Shown piece by piece: positions 53,407 through 61,406 of a stretch of DNA of 64,000 nucleotides. The translations under genes and the position numbers were made by a program. The notes beneath the pieces are model-generated. The model did not search any database. It had not been told where the DNA came from and saw only the letters and a program-made list of their open reading frames with translations. The stretch's first letter is position 1. Every line of letters begins with the position of its first letter. Source of the DNA: CALGLS01 sp965222105 (lineage in GTDB: Bacteria > Bacteroidota > Bacteroidia > Chitinophagales > Saprospiraceae); NCBI GenBank assembly GCA_965222105.1, contig CBDCTQ010000055.1, forward strand, positions 170,422-234,421. Reading direction: 5' to 3'.

Positions 53407-54756
53407 TTAATGCTTGATGATTTTTTGGGTGGCAATAATTTGAGTGGCCTGACTTGTAACTTGAAGGAAATGCAAACCTGAAGGTAAATGATGCAGACTG
53501 AGGTTTAAATCCGTATTGACCACCTGGTGAATTAATTCCGTTCCATTGGTATCAAAAATACGAAGTACTCCCTCAAAATGGTCAGGGACTGCCAAAGTAA
53601 TATTTTCCGCAAAGGGGTTGGGAAAAACTTGCAGGTCAATAAAAGTCTGGTCAGGTGTATTGGACGAACTGATAAATCCGTTTTCTAATATCTTGATCAA
53701 CCATCCCCGATTGGTATATTTATTTCCTCCCAAACAGACGTAACCATCTGATACTTCTTCAATGTCATATATGGCATTGATGGGCAGTGCAAATAAAGAA
53801 TAAGCATACCTCCAATCCAGTTCTCCTTCTTGCTTAAGTTTGATCAAAAAAGACAATTCGTCGGAAAACGATCCGGTTGTTCCCCCCAGGATGTACCCGT
53901 TGTCCATAGTCGCCTTTAGTGTATGAAAATCCTGTAGTCCACTACTGGTTATTTCAAAACTTTCTGTAGGGACTTCCCAGGTAGTTTCGACGTTTTCATC
54001 TAGCTCAAAGAAAGTATATTTTGACAGTGAAACGATGAAGCCATTAGTATTTTTAGTAAGAATACGGACAGGATCACCGATTATTTGTCTCTCGGTTATA
54101 GAATCTCCATTACTGGCATAGATTTCAAAATTTGCATTTCCGGAATCATTATATGCAGAATAGAAATATCCATTTTGATCGGTTGCCATAAAAAGCCCTT
54201 CACTATTTATTGATACTTCAGAAATAACATCTCCTAATCCATTTAATTTAATAATTTTTTTACCATTCGAGAATGTGCGGACAGTAATAGTCTCTGGGGT
54301 GTTGTCGAGCAATGAAAAGCCACCATAAGTGTCATATTTCTTGTAGAGTAAGCTATCGCCATTTTCATTCATTTTAAAAAAGAATCCGTTGGTGGTTCCA
54401 TTTTCGTAAATGGTACCCACGACGACAATGTCTCCATTTGATAGTCCTACTACGGCCTGTCCTTTTGGGCCTGCAATTTGGTTGGTGGGCATTGAAATAT
54501 TAAAATCGTACTCCTTGGACCATACATGGTTACCACTTGCATTTATTTTCGATATAGCAAGATTGGGAAAGTAAGTACTGGTTGGGGAATCCCCGGTTTC
54601 AACTAAAGCAATGAATCCCCCATCGGATGCTTTCGTTAGATCTTTTATGTCTCCCAAAGGAAAGGTTAACTCGAAGGGTAGCTCCACCTGCCAGGTCTGC
54701 TGCGCTTGCAATGCAAAAGGAAGCGTAAGTATCATCAATAGTATTATCTTTTTCAT
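53407..54756 (-). CDS. secreted propeller-like protein with type A T9SS domain (array copy 1)
   Basis: 449 aa from the ATG at 54756 (an in-frame ATG at 54786 is less conserved). Signal peptide IILLMILTLPFALQAQ. Nearly identical to the protein at 48435-49778 over the first ~130 residues and from WEVPTESFEITSSGLQDFH to ENGFISSS, with a more divergent middle. The mosaic suggests partial gene conversion. The C-terminus LQVFPNPFAENITLAVPDHFEG...GLHFLQVTS is a T9SS domain. It is the first gene of the array in transcription order. Confidence 0.87.
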   Translation of the reverse strand: MKKIILLMILTLPFALQAQQTWQVELPFELTFPLGDIKDLTKASDGGFIALVETGDSPTSTYFPNLAISKINASGNHVWSKEYDFNISMPTNQIAGPKGQAVVGLSNGDIVVVGTIYENGTTNGFFFKMNENGDSLLYKKYDTYGGFSLLDNTPETITVRTFSNGKKIIKLNGLGDVISEVSINSEGLFMATDQNGYFYSAYNDSGNANFEIYASNGDSITERQIIGDPVRILTKNTNGFIVSLSKYTFFELDENVETTWEVPTESFEITSSGLQDFHTLKATMDNGYILGGTTGSFSDELSFLIKLKQEGELDWRYAYSLFALPINAIYDIEEVSDGYVCLGGNKYTNRGWLIKILENGFISSSNTPDQTFIDLQVFPNPFAENITLAVPDHFEGVLRIFDTNGTELIHQVVNTDLNLSLHHLPSGLHFLQVTSQATQIIATQKIIKH

Positions 54757-54779
54757 AAGCTCGTGGATGTTAAGTGGGT

Positions 54780-54860
54780 TCAGCATGACGCATTCCAGGT
54801 GACCTGGGCATGACTAATAATGCTACTGAAGTAAATTAATAAGATAAGACTGTTTTTCAT
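54780..54860 (-). pseudogene. signal-peptide remnant of a secreted protein
   Basis: A 26-codon frame, MKNSLILLIYFSSIISHAQV followed by TWNASC and a stop. It has the shape of the array signal peptides (..HAQVTW versus ..QAQQTW) but no mature domain. Likely a remnant of a further array member or a related secreted gene. Confidence 0.35.
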
Positions 54861-54974
54861 AAGCCCGGCGTTGTTCCCCAAAAAGATACAAAATAGATTT
54901 CACATATACAGAGTATCGTTAATTTTATTTTTGTTTACTCCAAAATAACTTACTACATTATCTGCCGGATATGC

Positions 54975-56266
54975 TTAGGCATTGTGCCAAAATAAATTAC
55001 TCAACTATTTTGATTAGGCTTTATGGTGTAATTCCAATTTCCATGAAATTCATTTCTGTGTAAATTTACTTTTTTGAGTTCTTCATCACTTATTTTGATG
55101 CCAGTTTTATATTCATTTTCATCCAAAGCAGCCTTAATGACTAAACCTGATTTGGTTGTTGTATTTGCAATCAACTGTACTACCGTTTGTCGACTAATCA
55201 AAGGCCTGCCTCTCCAATTTTGAGTGATGAAACAAAACATCTTATGCTCAATTTTATTCCATTTACTCGTTCCCGGTGGGAAGTGACAAATCTGTATTGA
55301 CTTATTGAGTTCATTAGATAGTTTTTGAAGCTCTACTTTCCATAATCGACTACGGCTGCTGTTGCTCCCACCTCCATCAGCTGTAACTAAAATCTCGGAG
55401 GTATGATCGTATAAGTCTTTTCCCATTTCATACCACCACGTTCGAATACTGTTCACCGCAAACTGTGCTGTATCACTACTGATACCGACACTTACCCAAC
55501 CTTTGTTGATGCCCATATCATAGATACCATAGGGTGCTACCTTACCTAATTTTTTATCTTTAAAGTCGTGGACTTTTACTTTTGGTGCCTGCCCTTTCTT
55601 ATGATATTCTCGGCCTTTATTCTTATAATTGCCTATATTTTCTTTCTTTTTGGTATCAACTGAAATAGCCGCTTTGCCTGATTCAATAAAAGTTGATACC
55701 TGGCTATTGATGAATTTAAATTGACTATCCCTATCTGGATGGTTTTCACCCTCCTTTTCCTTGCGGTTCAATTGGAGAGAATAACCCTGTTCCTTCAGTA
55801 TTCTGCCTACTGTTCTGGACTTAAGATCATAGCCTTTATTGCGTAATTCTTCTGCTAACTTGTAGGTACTCTTTGAAGTCCATCGAAGCGGGATTGTTGG
55901 GTCTCCTTTAGTGTGATCCGCTACCAATAACTCCAGTTGTTCCACTAAGTCTGGATAGGCCTGTTGTTTACTCTTTCGGCCTCCTCCTGGTTGACGTATT
56001 GCCGATGTGTTACTCTTACCTGATTGTATTTCTACTATTCCTCTTGATATGGTTTTGCGCCTTAGACCTGTTACTCTTGACATTAGACTAATCCCTCCAT
56101 AGCCTATTGCTTTGGCTTCTGTTGCAGCCCATATTCGTTTGCTGCGTTCATTCAATAATGGTAGAAGGGTCAACCATTTTTCCTTTAGAGTTTTTTCTTG
56201 AGAGCTTCTGTATTTCATCATACAAATATACACAATTTGTGTATGTTATTTTAGCACGAACCCTTA
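54975..56266 (-). mobile_element. ISAzo13-like insertion sequence, about 1.29 kb
   Basis: Imperfect inverted ends TTAGGCATTGTGCCAAAATAA (54975-54995) and the complement of TAAGGGTTCGTGCTAAAATAA (56246-56266), 5 mismatches in 21. It encloses one transposase gene. I see no target duplication directly at these ends. Confidence 0.7.
55001..56233 (-). CDS. ISAzo13-family transposase
   Basis: 410 aa, or 406 aa from the later ATG in MYICMMKYRSS. Conserved blocks: LLNERSKRIWAATEAKAIGYGGISLMSRVTGL, RQPGGGRKS, LRWTSKSTYKLAEEL, GYSLQLNRKEKEG, then the DDE residues in ISVDTKKKENIGNYKN, ILVTADGGGSNSSRSRLWK and FPPGTSKWNKIEHKMF. The frame is intact and the motifs complete, so it may be functional. Located between the T9SS array and the M48 gene. 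Confidence 0.92.
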   Translation of the reverse strand: MYICMMKYRSSQEKTLKEKWLTLLPLLNERSKRIWAATEAKAIGYGGISLMSRVTGLRRKTISRGIVEIQSGKSNTSAIRQPGGGRKSKQQAYPDLVEQLELLVADHTKGDPTIPLRWTSKSTYKLAEELRNKGYDLKSRTVGRILKEQGYSLQLNRKEKEGENHPDRDSQFKFINSQVSTFIESGKAAISVDTKKKENIGNYKNKGREYHKKGQAPKVKVHDFKDKKLGKVAPYGIYDMGINKGWVSVGISSDTAQFAVNSIRTWWYEMGKDLYDHTSEILVTADGGGSNSSRSRLWKVELQKLSNELNKSIQICHFPPGTSKWNKIEHKMFCFITQNWRGRPLISRQTVVQLIANTTTKSGLVIKAALDENEYKTGIKISDEELKKVNLHRNEFHGNWNYTIKPNQNS

Positions 56267-56302
56267 CGGATTACCGGATGTGCTTACAGATTAAAAATAA
56301 GT

Positions 56303-56334
56303 AAAGGCAGTACTCTTAATGGAGTACTGCCTTT
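56303..56334. terminator. terminator after the M48 gene
   Basis: Arms AAAGGCAGTACTC (56303-56315) and GAGTACTGCCTTT (56322-56334), 6-nt loop, about 50 bp after the M48 stop on the minus strand. Confidence 0.75.
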
Positions 56335-56380
56335 GCTTTGAAATTTCTACAATAATTACCCTAAAAGGGCAACAACTCCA

Positions 56381-57184
56381 CTAAAGCAACTTCTTAATCC
56401 GGCTGTATTCCGACCGGTTGGTATCGCGGCCACGGCAGCCCATATCCCGTGCTTTTTTCTCAATATTCTCCACCCGGTTGTTGGGGTTGGGGTGGGTGCT
56501 CAAAAACTCCGGTGGGCGGCTACCGCCCTGGCTCTCGATCTTTTTGAAGAAGCCTGCTGCACCGGCGGCATTATAACCCGTAGCGCAGAGGTATTCTACA
56601 GATCCGTTGTCGGACTCTGTCTCGTGGCCCCGGCTGAATTTGAGGTTGACCAGCCCCAGGGCGATCTGTTCGAGCAAGCCGGGATCGGCTTTGCCGGTAG
56701 CCACTTGCAGTAGTGCCTGCAGGCCGTATATTTTGGTCATCTGGCGGGTGGAGTGGCGGAGGGCGGCGTGGGCGATTTCATGGCCCATCACACCAGCCAG
56801 TTGGTCTTCGGTATCGAGGTATTTGATCAGGCCGGTGTACACGTATATGTATCCGCCGGGGGTACAGAAGGCGTTGAGGGTTTTTTCGTCGTCGATGATC
56901 TTGACTTCCCAGGCGAATTCGTTGCGGTATTTCACCTTTCCGGTGTTGAGTATTTTCTGGGTGATGCCCCGGATGTAACGATACACTTCCCGGTTGTTCT
57001 GTTCGGATAAAATGGGAAACTGCTGGGGGTCGCTTTCGATTTGTTGGCTGACTTGCAGACCCAGGTTGATGTCGTCCTGCACGGAAAAGAGGTTGAGGCC
57101 GAGACCTTTGCCCGATTTACAACCAGACCAGGAGAGGAGAAAGGCCATTCCAAAAGCGAAGAATATTTTTTTGCTTAACATCAT
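56381..57184 (-). CDS. M48 family metalloprotease lipoprotein
   Basis: 267 aa. The signal peptide ends LSWSGC, a lipobox. The zinc motif is HEIAH (H135, E136, H139) in LAGVMGHEIAHAALRHSTRQM, with the third ligand in the ETESDNGSVEYL helix. LNAFCTPGGYIYVYTGLI and FLSTHPNPNNRVENIEKKA are typical of BepA/LoiP-like periplasmic M48 peptidases that help outer-membrane quality control. Unlike BepA it has no TPR tail. Two adjacent ATGs (57184, 57181) are possible starts. The lipid A deacylase gene lies 87 bp upstream on the same strand. Confidence 0.92.
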   Translation of the reverse strand: MMLSKKIFFAFGMAFLLSWSGCKSGKGLGLNLFSVQDDINLGLQVSQQIESDPQQFPILSEQNNREVYRYIRGITQKILNTGKVKYRNEFAWEVKIIDDEKTLNAFCTPGGYIYVYTGLIKYLDTEDQLAGVMGHEIAHAALRHSTRQMTKIYGLQALLQVATGKADPGLLEQIALGLVNLKFSRGHETESDNGSVEYLCATGYNAAGAAGFFKKIESQGGSRPPEFLSTHPNPNNRVENIEKKARDMGCRGRDTNRSEYSRIKKLL

Positions 57185-57271
57185 GATGGTGTTTTTTATG
57201 AAATTTGATTGTTTGACTTATCTGGCGAAAATAGGTTTATTCAGTGTATTTATCAGTAGCTGCGATTTTCA

Positions 57272-58468
57272 TCAAAAACTCAGGCCCACTCCCGCCGCCA
57301 GGTATTCTGCCACGACGATGTGTGATTTTAAATAAACACCGATATGGCATTTCAACCTCCCCCTGAGCGGCAGGTAGTACCGGCCGATGAGGTTGTTGTA
57401 AATGGGAAAGGGTATCAGGTAAAAATCGTTGCTGGCATAGGCGCCCATCAGTATGGTTACCCCCCACCGCCCGAATAAAAACTCGTCGGCCAGGAATAAC
57501 TGTATCCTGGAAGATCGCCAGTGGGCTTCCTTTTCCGAGTTGAAGGTATATACGTGTTTGCCAAATTCGTAGGCGCTTTTATTGTATTCGTATCCGATGC
57601 CACCGATCAGGCGGTTTACCTTTGTGAGGTTGTATGTGACTCCTGCCGAAACGTTGTATACCGGATGGCTGGGGCCGCCGGGGGTGCCTCTTTCGCGAAA
57701 AGCGAGTGTCGTCCAGGCGATGGCTCCCCACCGGTGGGCAGGTGGTTTTTTGGGAAGCTCGTGTTGCAAATAATCCGCTTTCGCCACTGGCTTTGGAGTA
57801 TATTGCAATCCCAGTGCCAGTGCGGGTATGTTCAGGCCGAAATTGGGGAGGTGGCTGCCGCCGTTGGAGTAGTGAATGAAGCTGATGCCGCCGTTGAGTT
57901 GCCAGTGGGGAGCTAATTTAATTCGGCTATTGAACTCGAACAAGACGCTGCCATTCCAGTGAGAGCCGATGGCGTTGTTGGTGGGGTTGGTCAGGGGGTT
58001 GTAGGGGGTTGTCAGCCAAGCCAGGCCGATCCCAAAGCGGAAGTTGAGCAATAGGCGTTGGCGTTGTAGCGCCACTACGTTGATATTGGGGATGGCTGTA
58101 AGGGCTTCGCCCAGTATTTTGGAATCGCCCAAGTCGTGATAAATTAAGGAGAGGCCCATTTGGGGAAACCGCTGAAACTGATGCCAGGCTTTTCGGCCAA
58201 AGGTTTGGTATTCCAGGTTGAGTTCGGCAGCATAGGTCAACCCTTCTACGTCGAAAATGATCTTGGGGGTGTGCTTGATGATCCGGCCTATGTGAACGGT
58301 TGATTCTACCGACCAGTTTTGGAGGCCCTGTGCTGATAGGCGTGGCGCAGTGATTGCGTACCACCACAGGCAGGACAACAACAGGAATCTCTTTGGGATC
58401 GGCAGCGTATTTTTCAAAAAATGGAAAAGGAAATTGGTAAAATCAAGTTCTGCTGCAAAACTATACAT
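57272..58468 (-). CDS. PagL-like acyloxyacyl hydrolase (lipid A 3-O-deacylase)
   Basis: 398 aa as an open frame from the ATG at 58468, but a TAGTTTTG promoter box (58456-58463) lies within its first codons, so translation may begin at the TTG at 58417 (M-K-N-T-L-P-I-P-K-R), still before the signal peptide LLLSCLWWYAITAPRLSAQ. The catalytic site is in ISFIHYSNGGSHLPNFGLN (His and Ser of the H-x-S-N motif). The protein is an outer-membrane barrel with aromatic strand ends. It is longer than PagL (about 150-170 aa), as is usual for Bacteroidota homologues of ~370-400 aa. Expected to trim acyl chains from lipid A. Confidence 0.83.
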   Translation of the reverse strand: MYSFAAELDFTNFLFHFLKNTLPIPKRFLLLSCLWWYAITAPRLSAQGLQNWSVESTVHIGRIIKHTPKIIFDVEGLTYAAELNLEYQTFGRKAWHQFQRFPQMGLSLIYHDLGDSKILGEALTAIPNINVVALQRQRLLLNFRFGIGLAWLTTPYNPLTNPTNNAIGSHWNGSVLFEFNSRIKLAPHWQLNGGISFIHYSNGGSHLPNFGLNIPALALGLQYTPKPVAKADYLQHELPKKPPAHRWGAIAWTTLAFRERGTPGGPSHPVYNVSAGVTYNLTKVNRLIGGIGYEYNKSAYEFGKHVYTFNSEKEAHWRSSRIQLFLADEFLFGRWGVTILMGAYASNDFYLIPFPIYNNLIGRYYLPLRGRLKCHIGVYLKSHIVVAEYLAAGVGLSF

Positions 58469-58553
58469 TTTACACGACAGTTAATACACCAAAGCCACCG
58501 CCCGGGATTCGGACGATGGCTCTGATCTGGATATTCAAAAACCAGTGATCGTA

Positions 58554-59057
58554 CTACATCTTGGCCTTTACCACTTTGGCAGGCGCCGTCTGCTTCACCG
58601 TTTTGGCTTTTTTGATTTTACATTGAGAAATATCGCATCCCGGAGGGCATTGGGAGGGGTCGCAATTTTTGGGGTCGCAGTTTTTCGGATCGCAATTGAC
58701 CTTTTTCATTGCAGTGGCGGTAGCTGTTTTGGAAGCGGTAGCCGTTGCAGTCGTTGTTTTGGTGCAGGCCTTTTTGCTTTTGCAGCAGCTTTTGGTGGCC
58801 GGAGTAGCCGTGGCAACAGCCGTTGCGCTGGTTTTGGAGGTGGTTGCTGTTTTTGCTGCTTTTTTTGTGCAGGTGGTTTTAACGCCACAGGTTTTTTTGG
58901 CTGTTTTGTTGGTAGTAGCAGCTGTTTTTGCAGTAGTTTTAGCTTTTGAGCAACAGGTGACCTGTTCTTTACAGCAAGGTGGAGTTTGGGCGTTCAGGCT
59001 GGTCGCCAAAAAGGAAACGGATAAAAAAATTGCGAATACAAAGCTGAGATTTTTCAT
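58554..59057 (-). CDS. Cys/Thr/Ala/Lys-rich secreted protein
   Basis: 167 aa. Signal peptide NLSFVFAIFLSVSFLATSLNAQ. The mature part is low in complexity (Lys, Thr, Ala runs such as KTTAKTAATTNKTAKKT) with Cys pairs (PPCCKEQVTCCSK, KSCCKSKKAC) and a repeated motif NCDPKNCDPKNCDPSQCPPGC. About 19 Cys suggest metal binding or disulfide cross-linking, but I recognise no family. It is divergent from a two-component system whose sensor also carries Cys in its periplasmic loop. The composition is unlike any neighbour. Confidence 0.75.
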   Translation of the reverse strand: MKNLSFVFAIFLSVSFLATSLNAQTPPCCKEQVTCCSKAKTTAKTAATTNKTAKKTCGVKTTCTKKAAKTATTSKTSATAVATATPATKSCCKSKKACTKTTTATATASKTATATAMKKVNCDPKNCDPKNCDPSQCPPGCDISQCKIKKAKTVKQTAPAKVVKAKM

Positions 59058-59401
59058 GACAGATTATTTTTTTGATTTGAACTAATTTTGTTGACAGTGG
59101 CAAAGGTAGGACAACTGACCACAGGAAGCTGTTTTTCAGCTGTTATTGACCTGTTAACGACCTGTTAAGCGGTGGTGCGGCAACCGGGAGACCCCTATTT
59201 TTGTAGTGGATTTGCCGTTAAGGTGATTTATAAAAGTAGAGTATGTGACAAACAAGACACGAACCTGCCTGTCTAGCTAGCCAGATAGATCCGGCGGCCA
59301 GACGGGGACACAAAGATTCATAGAGAAAATCTCTGTGTGGCTCTGTGTCTTTGAGCCTTTGTGGTTAGAGGCTCCGCTAACCCGCCTGTCGACCGACAGG
59401 A
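59058..59401. other. divergent intergenic region with a MITE-like repeat
   Basis: Contains the minus -7 box TACCTTTG (59101-59108) for the Cys-rich gene, a plus-strand TATTTTTG box (59196-59203), and most of the repeat copy 59239-59414. No gene is visible. Confidence 0.5.
59101..59108 (-). promoter_or_regulatory. -7 box for the Cys-rich protein gene
   Basis: TACCTTTG on the minus strand, 44 bp before the ATG at 59057. No clear -33 TTTG. Confidence 0.4.
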
Positions 59402-59414
59402 ATGTCACGCACTC
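59239..59414. repeat. MITE-like intergenic repeat, copy 3
   Basis: Ends GAGTATGTGACA (59239-59250) and TGTCACGCACTC (59403-59414), inverted with two mismatches. Core CTCTGTGTCTTTGAGCCTTT and hairpin CCTGTCGACCGACAGG are related to the other copies. Its right end overlaps the annotated kinase start codon. Confidence 0.6.
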
Positions 59415-60646
59415 ATAAAAATAAAAATTTGAATAAAACAACCATACTCATTGCTGCTTCTGCGCTGGCCCTGGTGGGTCTGGTACTTTTTCAGGTCAGT
59501 TGGTACAAACACTCCATCGGGCTGCTGGAAGAGCAGTTCAACTCAACGGTCAATATGGCCATGTGTCTGGCCATTCAAAATGCAGGGCCGGAAGAATCAG
59601 CGGAAGTGTCGCCAACTGTGGTCGACTCCAACAGCGTGTTTTACAGTTGCAGCCCCGCCCCACTCAACCTGGCCAAGCTCGACACGGCGCTGGCTCATGC
59701 TCTTGCTTTTTACAATATCCCTCTCGACTACGAATTCCGCATTCTGGAGCCCGACGAACAAACCGGCTGTGGCACCGGCCATTGCTGCAGCCTTACCCCT
59801 TTTGTGGAAACCAATAAGCAGTCGTTGCAGGTGTTCTTCCCTGGAAAAACACCTTACCTCATGGGAAAGATGAAATACCAGTTGGGAGCATGCCTACTCA
59901 TCATATTGTTCATCACGGGCGTATTTGTGATGGCCAACTACTTATTTGTTCAGCAAAAGCGCATTGCCCAAAGCAATGTCGACTTTTTCAACAACATGGC
60001 CCACGAGTTCAACACCCCCCTGACCAATATCGGGTTGGCCACCAAACTATTTGCCAAAACCGGAACAACCCACCAAAATGAACGTTATCTGAATATCATC
60101 AAAAATGAAAGTGGAAAACTCCACCAGCAAGTGGAGCGATTCCTTCAACTGATGAAAATGGAAAACGGCTCCTTTCAACTGCAAATGGAATCCGTCAACC
60201 TCAACGAATTATTGCAAAAAGTGATAGAAGATATGCAACTTCAGGTTGCTCAACAAAACGGACACCTCCAACTGCATGCGGACACCAGTGATGTATTCGT
60301 GGAGGCCGATCCCTTTCACCTGGGCAACGCCTTCCGCAACCTGATCGACAACGCCATCAAATACGCCATCGACCGGCCCCGGATCGACATATACCTCAAA
60401 CAGGATCAACACAACGTGAGCATATTGTTTGAAGATGCCGGAACCGGTATTTCCCAAAACGAACAAAAGCACATTTTTAAAAAATTCCACCGCACTCCCA
60501 ACGGCGACATACACACACAAAAAGGCTTTGGGCTGGGGCTGGCCTACGTCAAATCGATCGTAGAAGCACATCAGGGTGCCATCCGGGTGTTTAGCGAGCT
60601 CAACAAGGGCAGCCGCTTCGATTTGCACCTGCCTGTTAAATCTTAG
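59402..60646 (+). CDS. sensor histidine kinase
   Basis: 414 aa from the ATG at 59402, which lies in the repeat end (AATGTCACGCACTC); a TTG at 59429 (M-N-K-T-T-I-L-I) would avoid it. TM1 at ~13-34, a periplasmic domain of ~125 aa with Cys residues (FYSCSPAP, TGCGTGHCCS), TM2 at ~160-182, no HAMP. H-box H201 (NNMAHEFNTPLTNI), N-box AFRNLIDNAIKYA, G1 FEDAGTGIS, G2 KGFGLGLAYV. It pairs with the response regulator 14 bp downstream. The stimulus is unknown; the Cys cluster could sense metal or redox state. Confidence 0.92.
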   Translation: MSRTHKNKNLNKTTILIAASALALVGLVLFQVSWYKHSIGLLEEQFNSTVNMAMCLAIQNAGPEESAEVSPTVVDSNSVFYSCSPAPLNLAKLDTALAHALAFYNIPLDYEFRILEPDEQTGCGTGHCCSLTPFVETNKQSLQVFFPGKTPYLMGKMKYQLGACLLIILFITGVFVMANYLFVQQKRIAQSNVDFFNNMAHEFNTPLTNIGLATKLFAKTGTTHQNERYLNIIKNESGKLHQQVERFLQLMKMENGSFQLQMESVNLNELLQKVIEDMQLQVAQQNGHLQLHADTSDVFVEADPFHLGNAFRNLIDNAIKYAIDRPRIDIYLKQDQHNVSILFEDAGTGISQNEQKHIFKKFHRTPNGDIHTQKGFGLGLAYVKSIVEAHQGAIRVFSELNKGSRFDLHLPVKS

Positions 60647-60660
60647 ACAGCTTCATAATT

Positions 60661-61359
60661 ATGGACGGCACACCTCATTTGCTATTGGTTGAAGACGACG
60701 AAAACCTCGGCTTTCTCCTATCGGAATATTTGCAGTCGGAAGGCTACCAAACCACCCTTTGCAAAAACGGGCATAGCGGCCTGGAGGCCTTCCAACAATC
60801 GTCTTACGATCTTTGTATCCTCGACGTGATGATGCCGGAAATGGATGGCTTTACCCTGGCCAACAAGATCAGAAACCTCAACGACGCTGTTCCATTCATT
60901 TTCCTCACCGCCCGCAGCCTCAAGACCGATCGCCTCAACGGCTTTGCCATCGGTGCCGAAGACTATGTGACCAAACCTTTCGATGAAGAAGAGCTGTTGT
61001 GCCGCATCAAAGTCTGTCTGCGCAGAAACGACAATCCCTCTTCCAATACCGGCCAGCCCACCCAATTCACGATTGGCAATTATGAGTTCGACTACAACCT
61101 CCTTGAGCTACGGTACGGGGAAGAGGCCGTTCGCCTTACAGAAAAAGAAAACGAAGTGTTGCGGCTTCTGTGTTTGCACCAAAATCAGGTGCTGCGCCGC
61201 GACGATGCAGTCGAACAGATCTACGGGAAGAAAGACTATTTTCTGGGGCGCAGCTTCGATGTGTTTGTATCGCGCTTGCGCAAAATGTTGAAACGCGACC
61301 CCCGTGTGGTCATCGAAAATGTGTTTAAAGTGGGGTTTATTCTGAAAGTAGAGGAGTGA
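60661..61359 (+). CDS. OmpR-family response regulator
   Basis: 232 aa. Receiver with D55 (CILDVMMPEMDGF), acidic pair VEDDENLG, Thr in FLTARS and Lys in VTKPFDEEELLCRIK. The winged-helix domain (FTIGNYEFDYNLLELRYGEEAVRLTEKENEVLRLLCLHQNQVLRRDDAVEQIYGKKDYFLGRSFDVFVSRLRKMLKRDPRVVIENVFKVGFIL) is of the OmpR/PhoB type. It is cotranscribed with the kinase. Candidate targets are the divergent Cys-rich gene and its own operon. It converges with the RND gene. Confidence 0.94.
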   Translation: MDGTPHLLLVEDDENLGFLLSEYLQSEGYQTTLCKNGHSGLEAFQQSSYDLCILDVMMPEMDGFTLANKIRNLNDAVPFIFLTARSLKTDRLNGFAIGAEDYVTKPFDEEELLCRIKVCLRRNDNPSSNTGQPTQFTIGNYEFDYNLLELRYGEEAVRLTEKENEVLRLLCLHQNQVLRRDDAVEQIYGKKDYFLGRSFDVFVSRLRKMLKRDPRVVIENVFKVGFILKVEE

Positions 61360-61406
61360 TACCTGAAAACAGTTTTTGCCCAGCTCTCTATTTGGAAGTT
61401 CTATCC

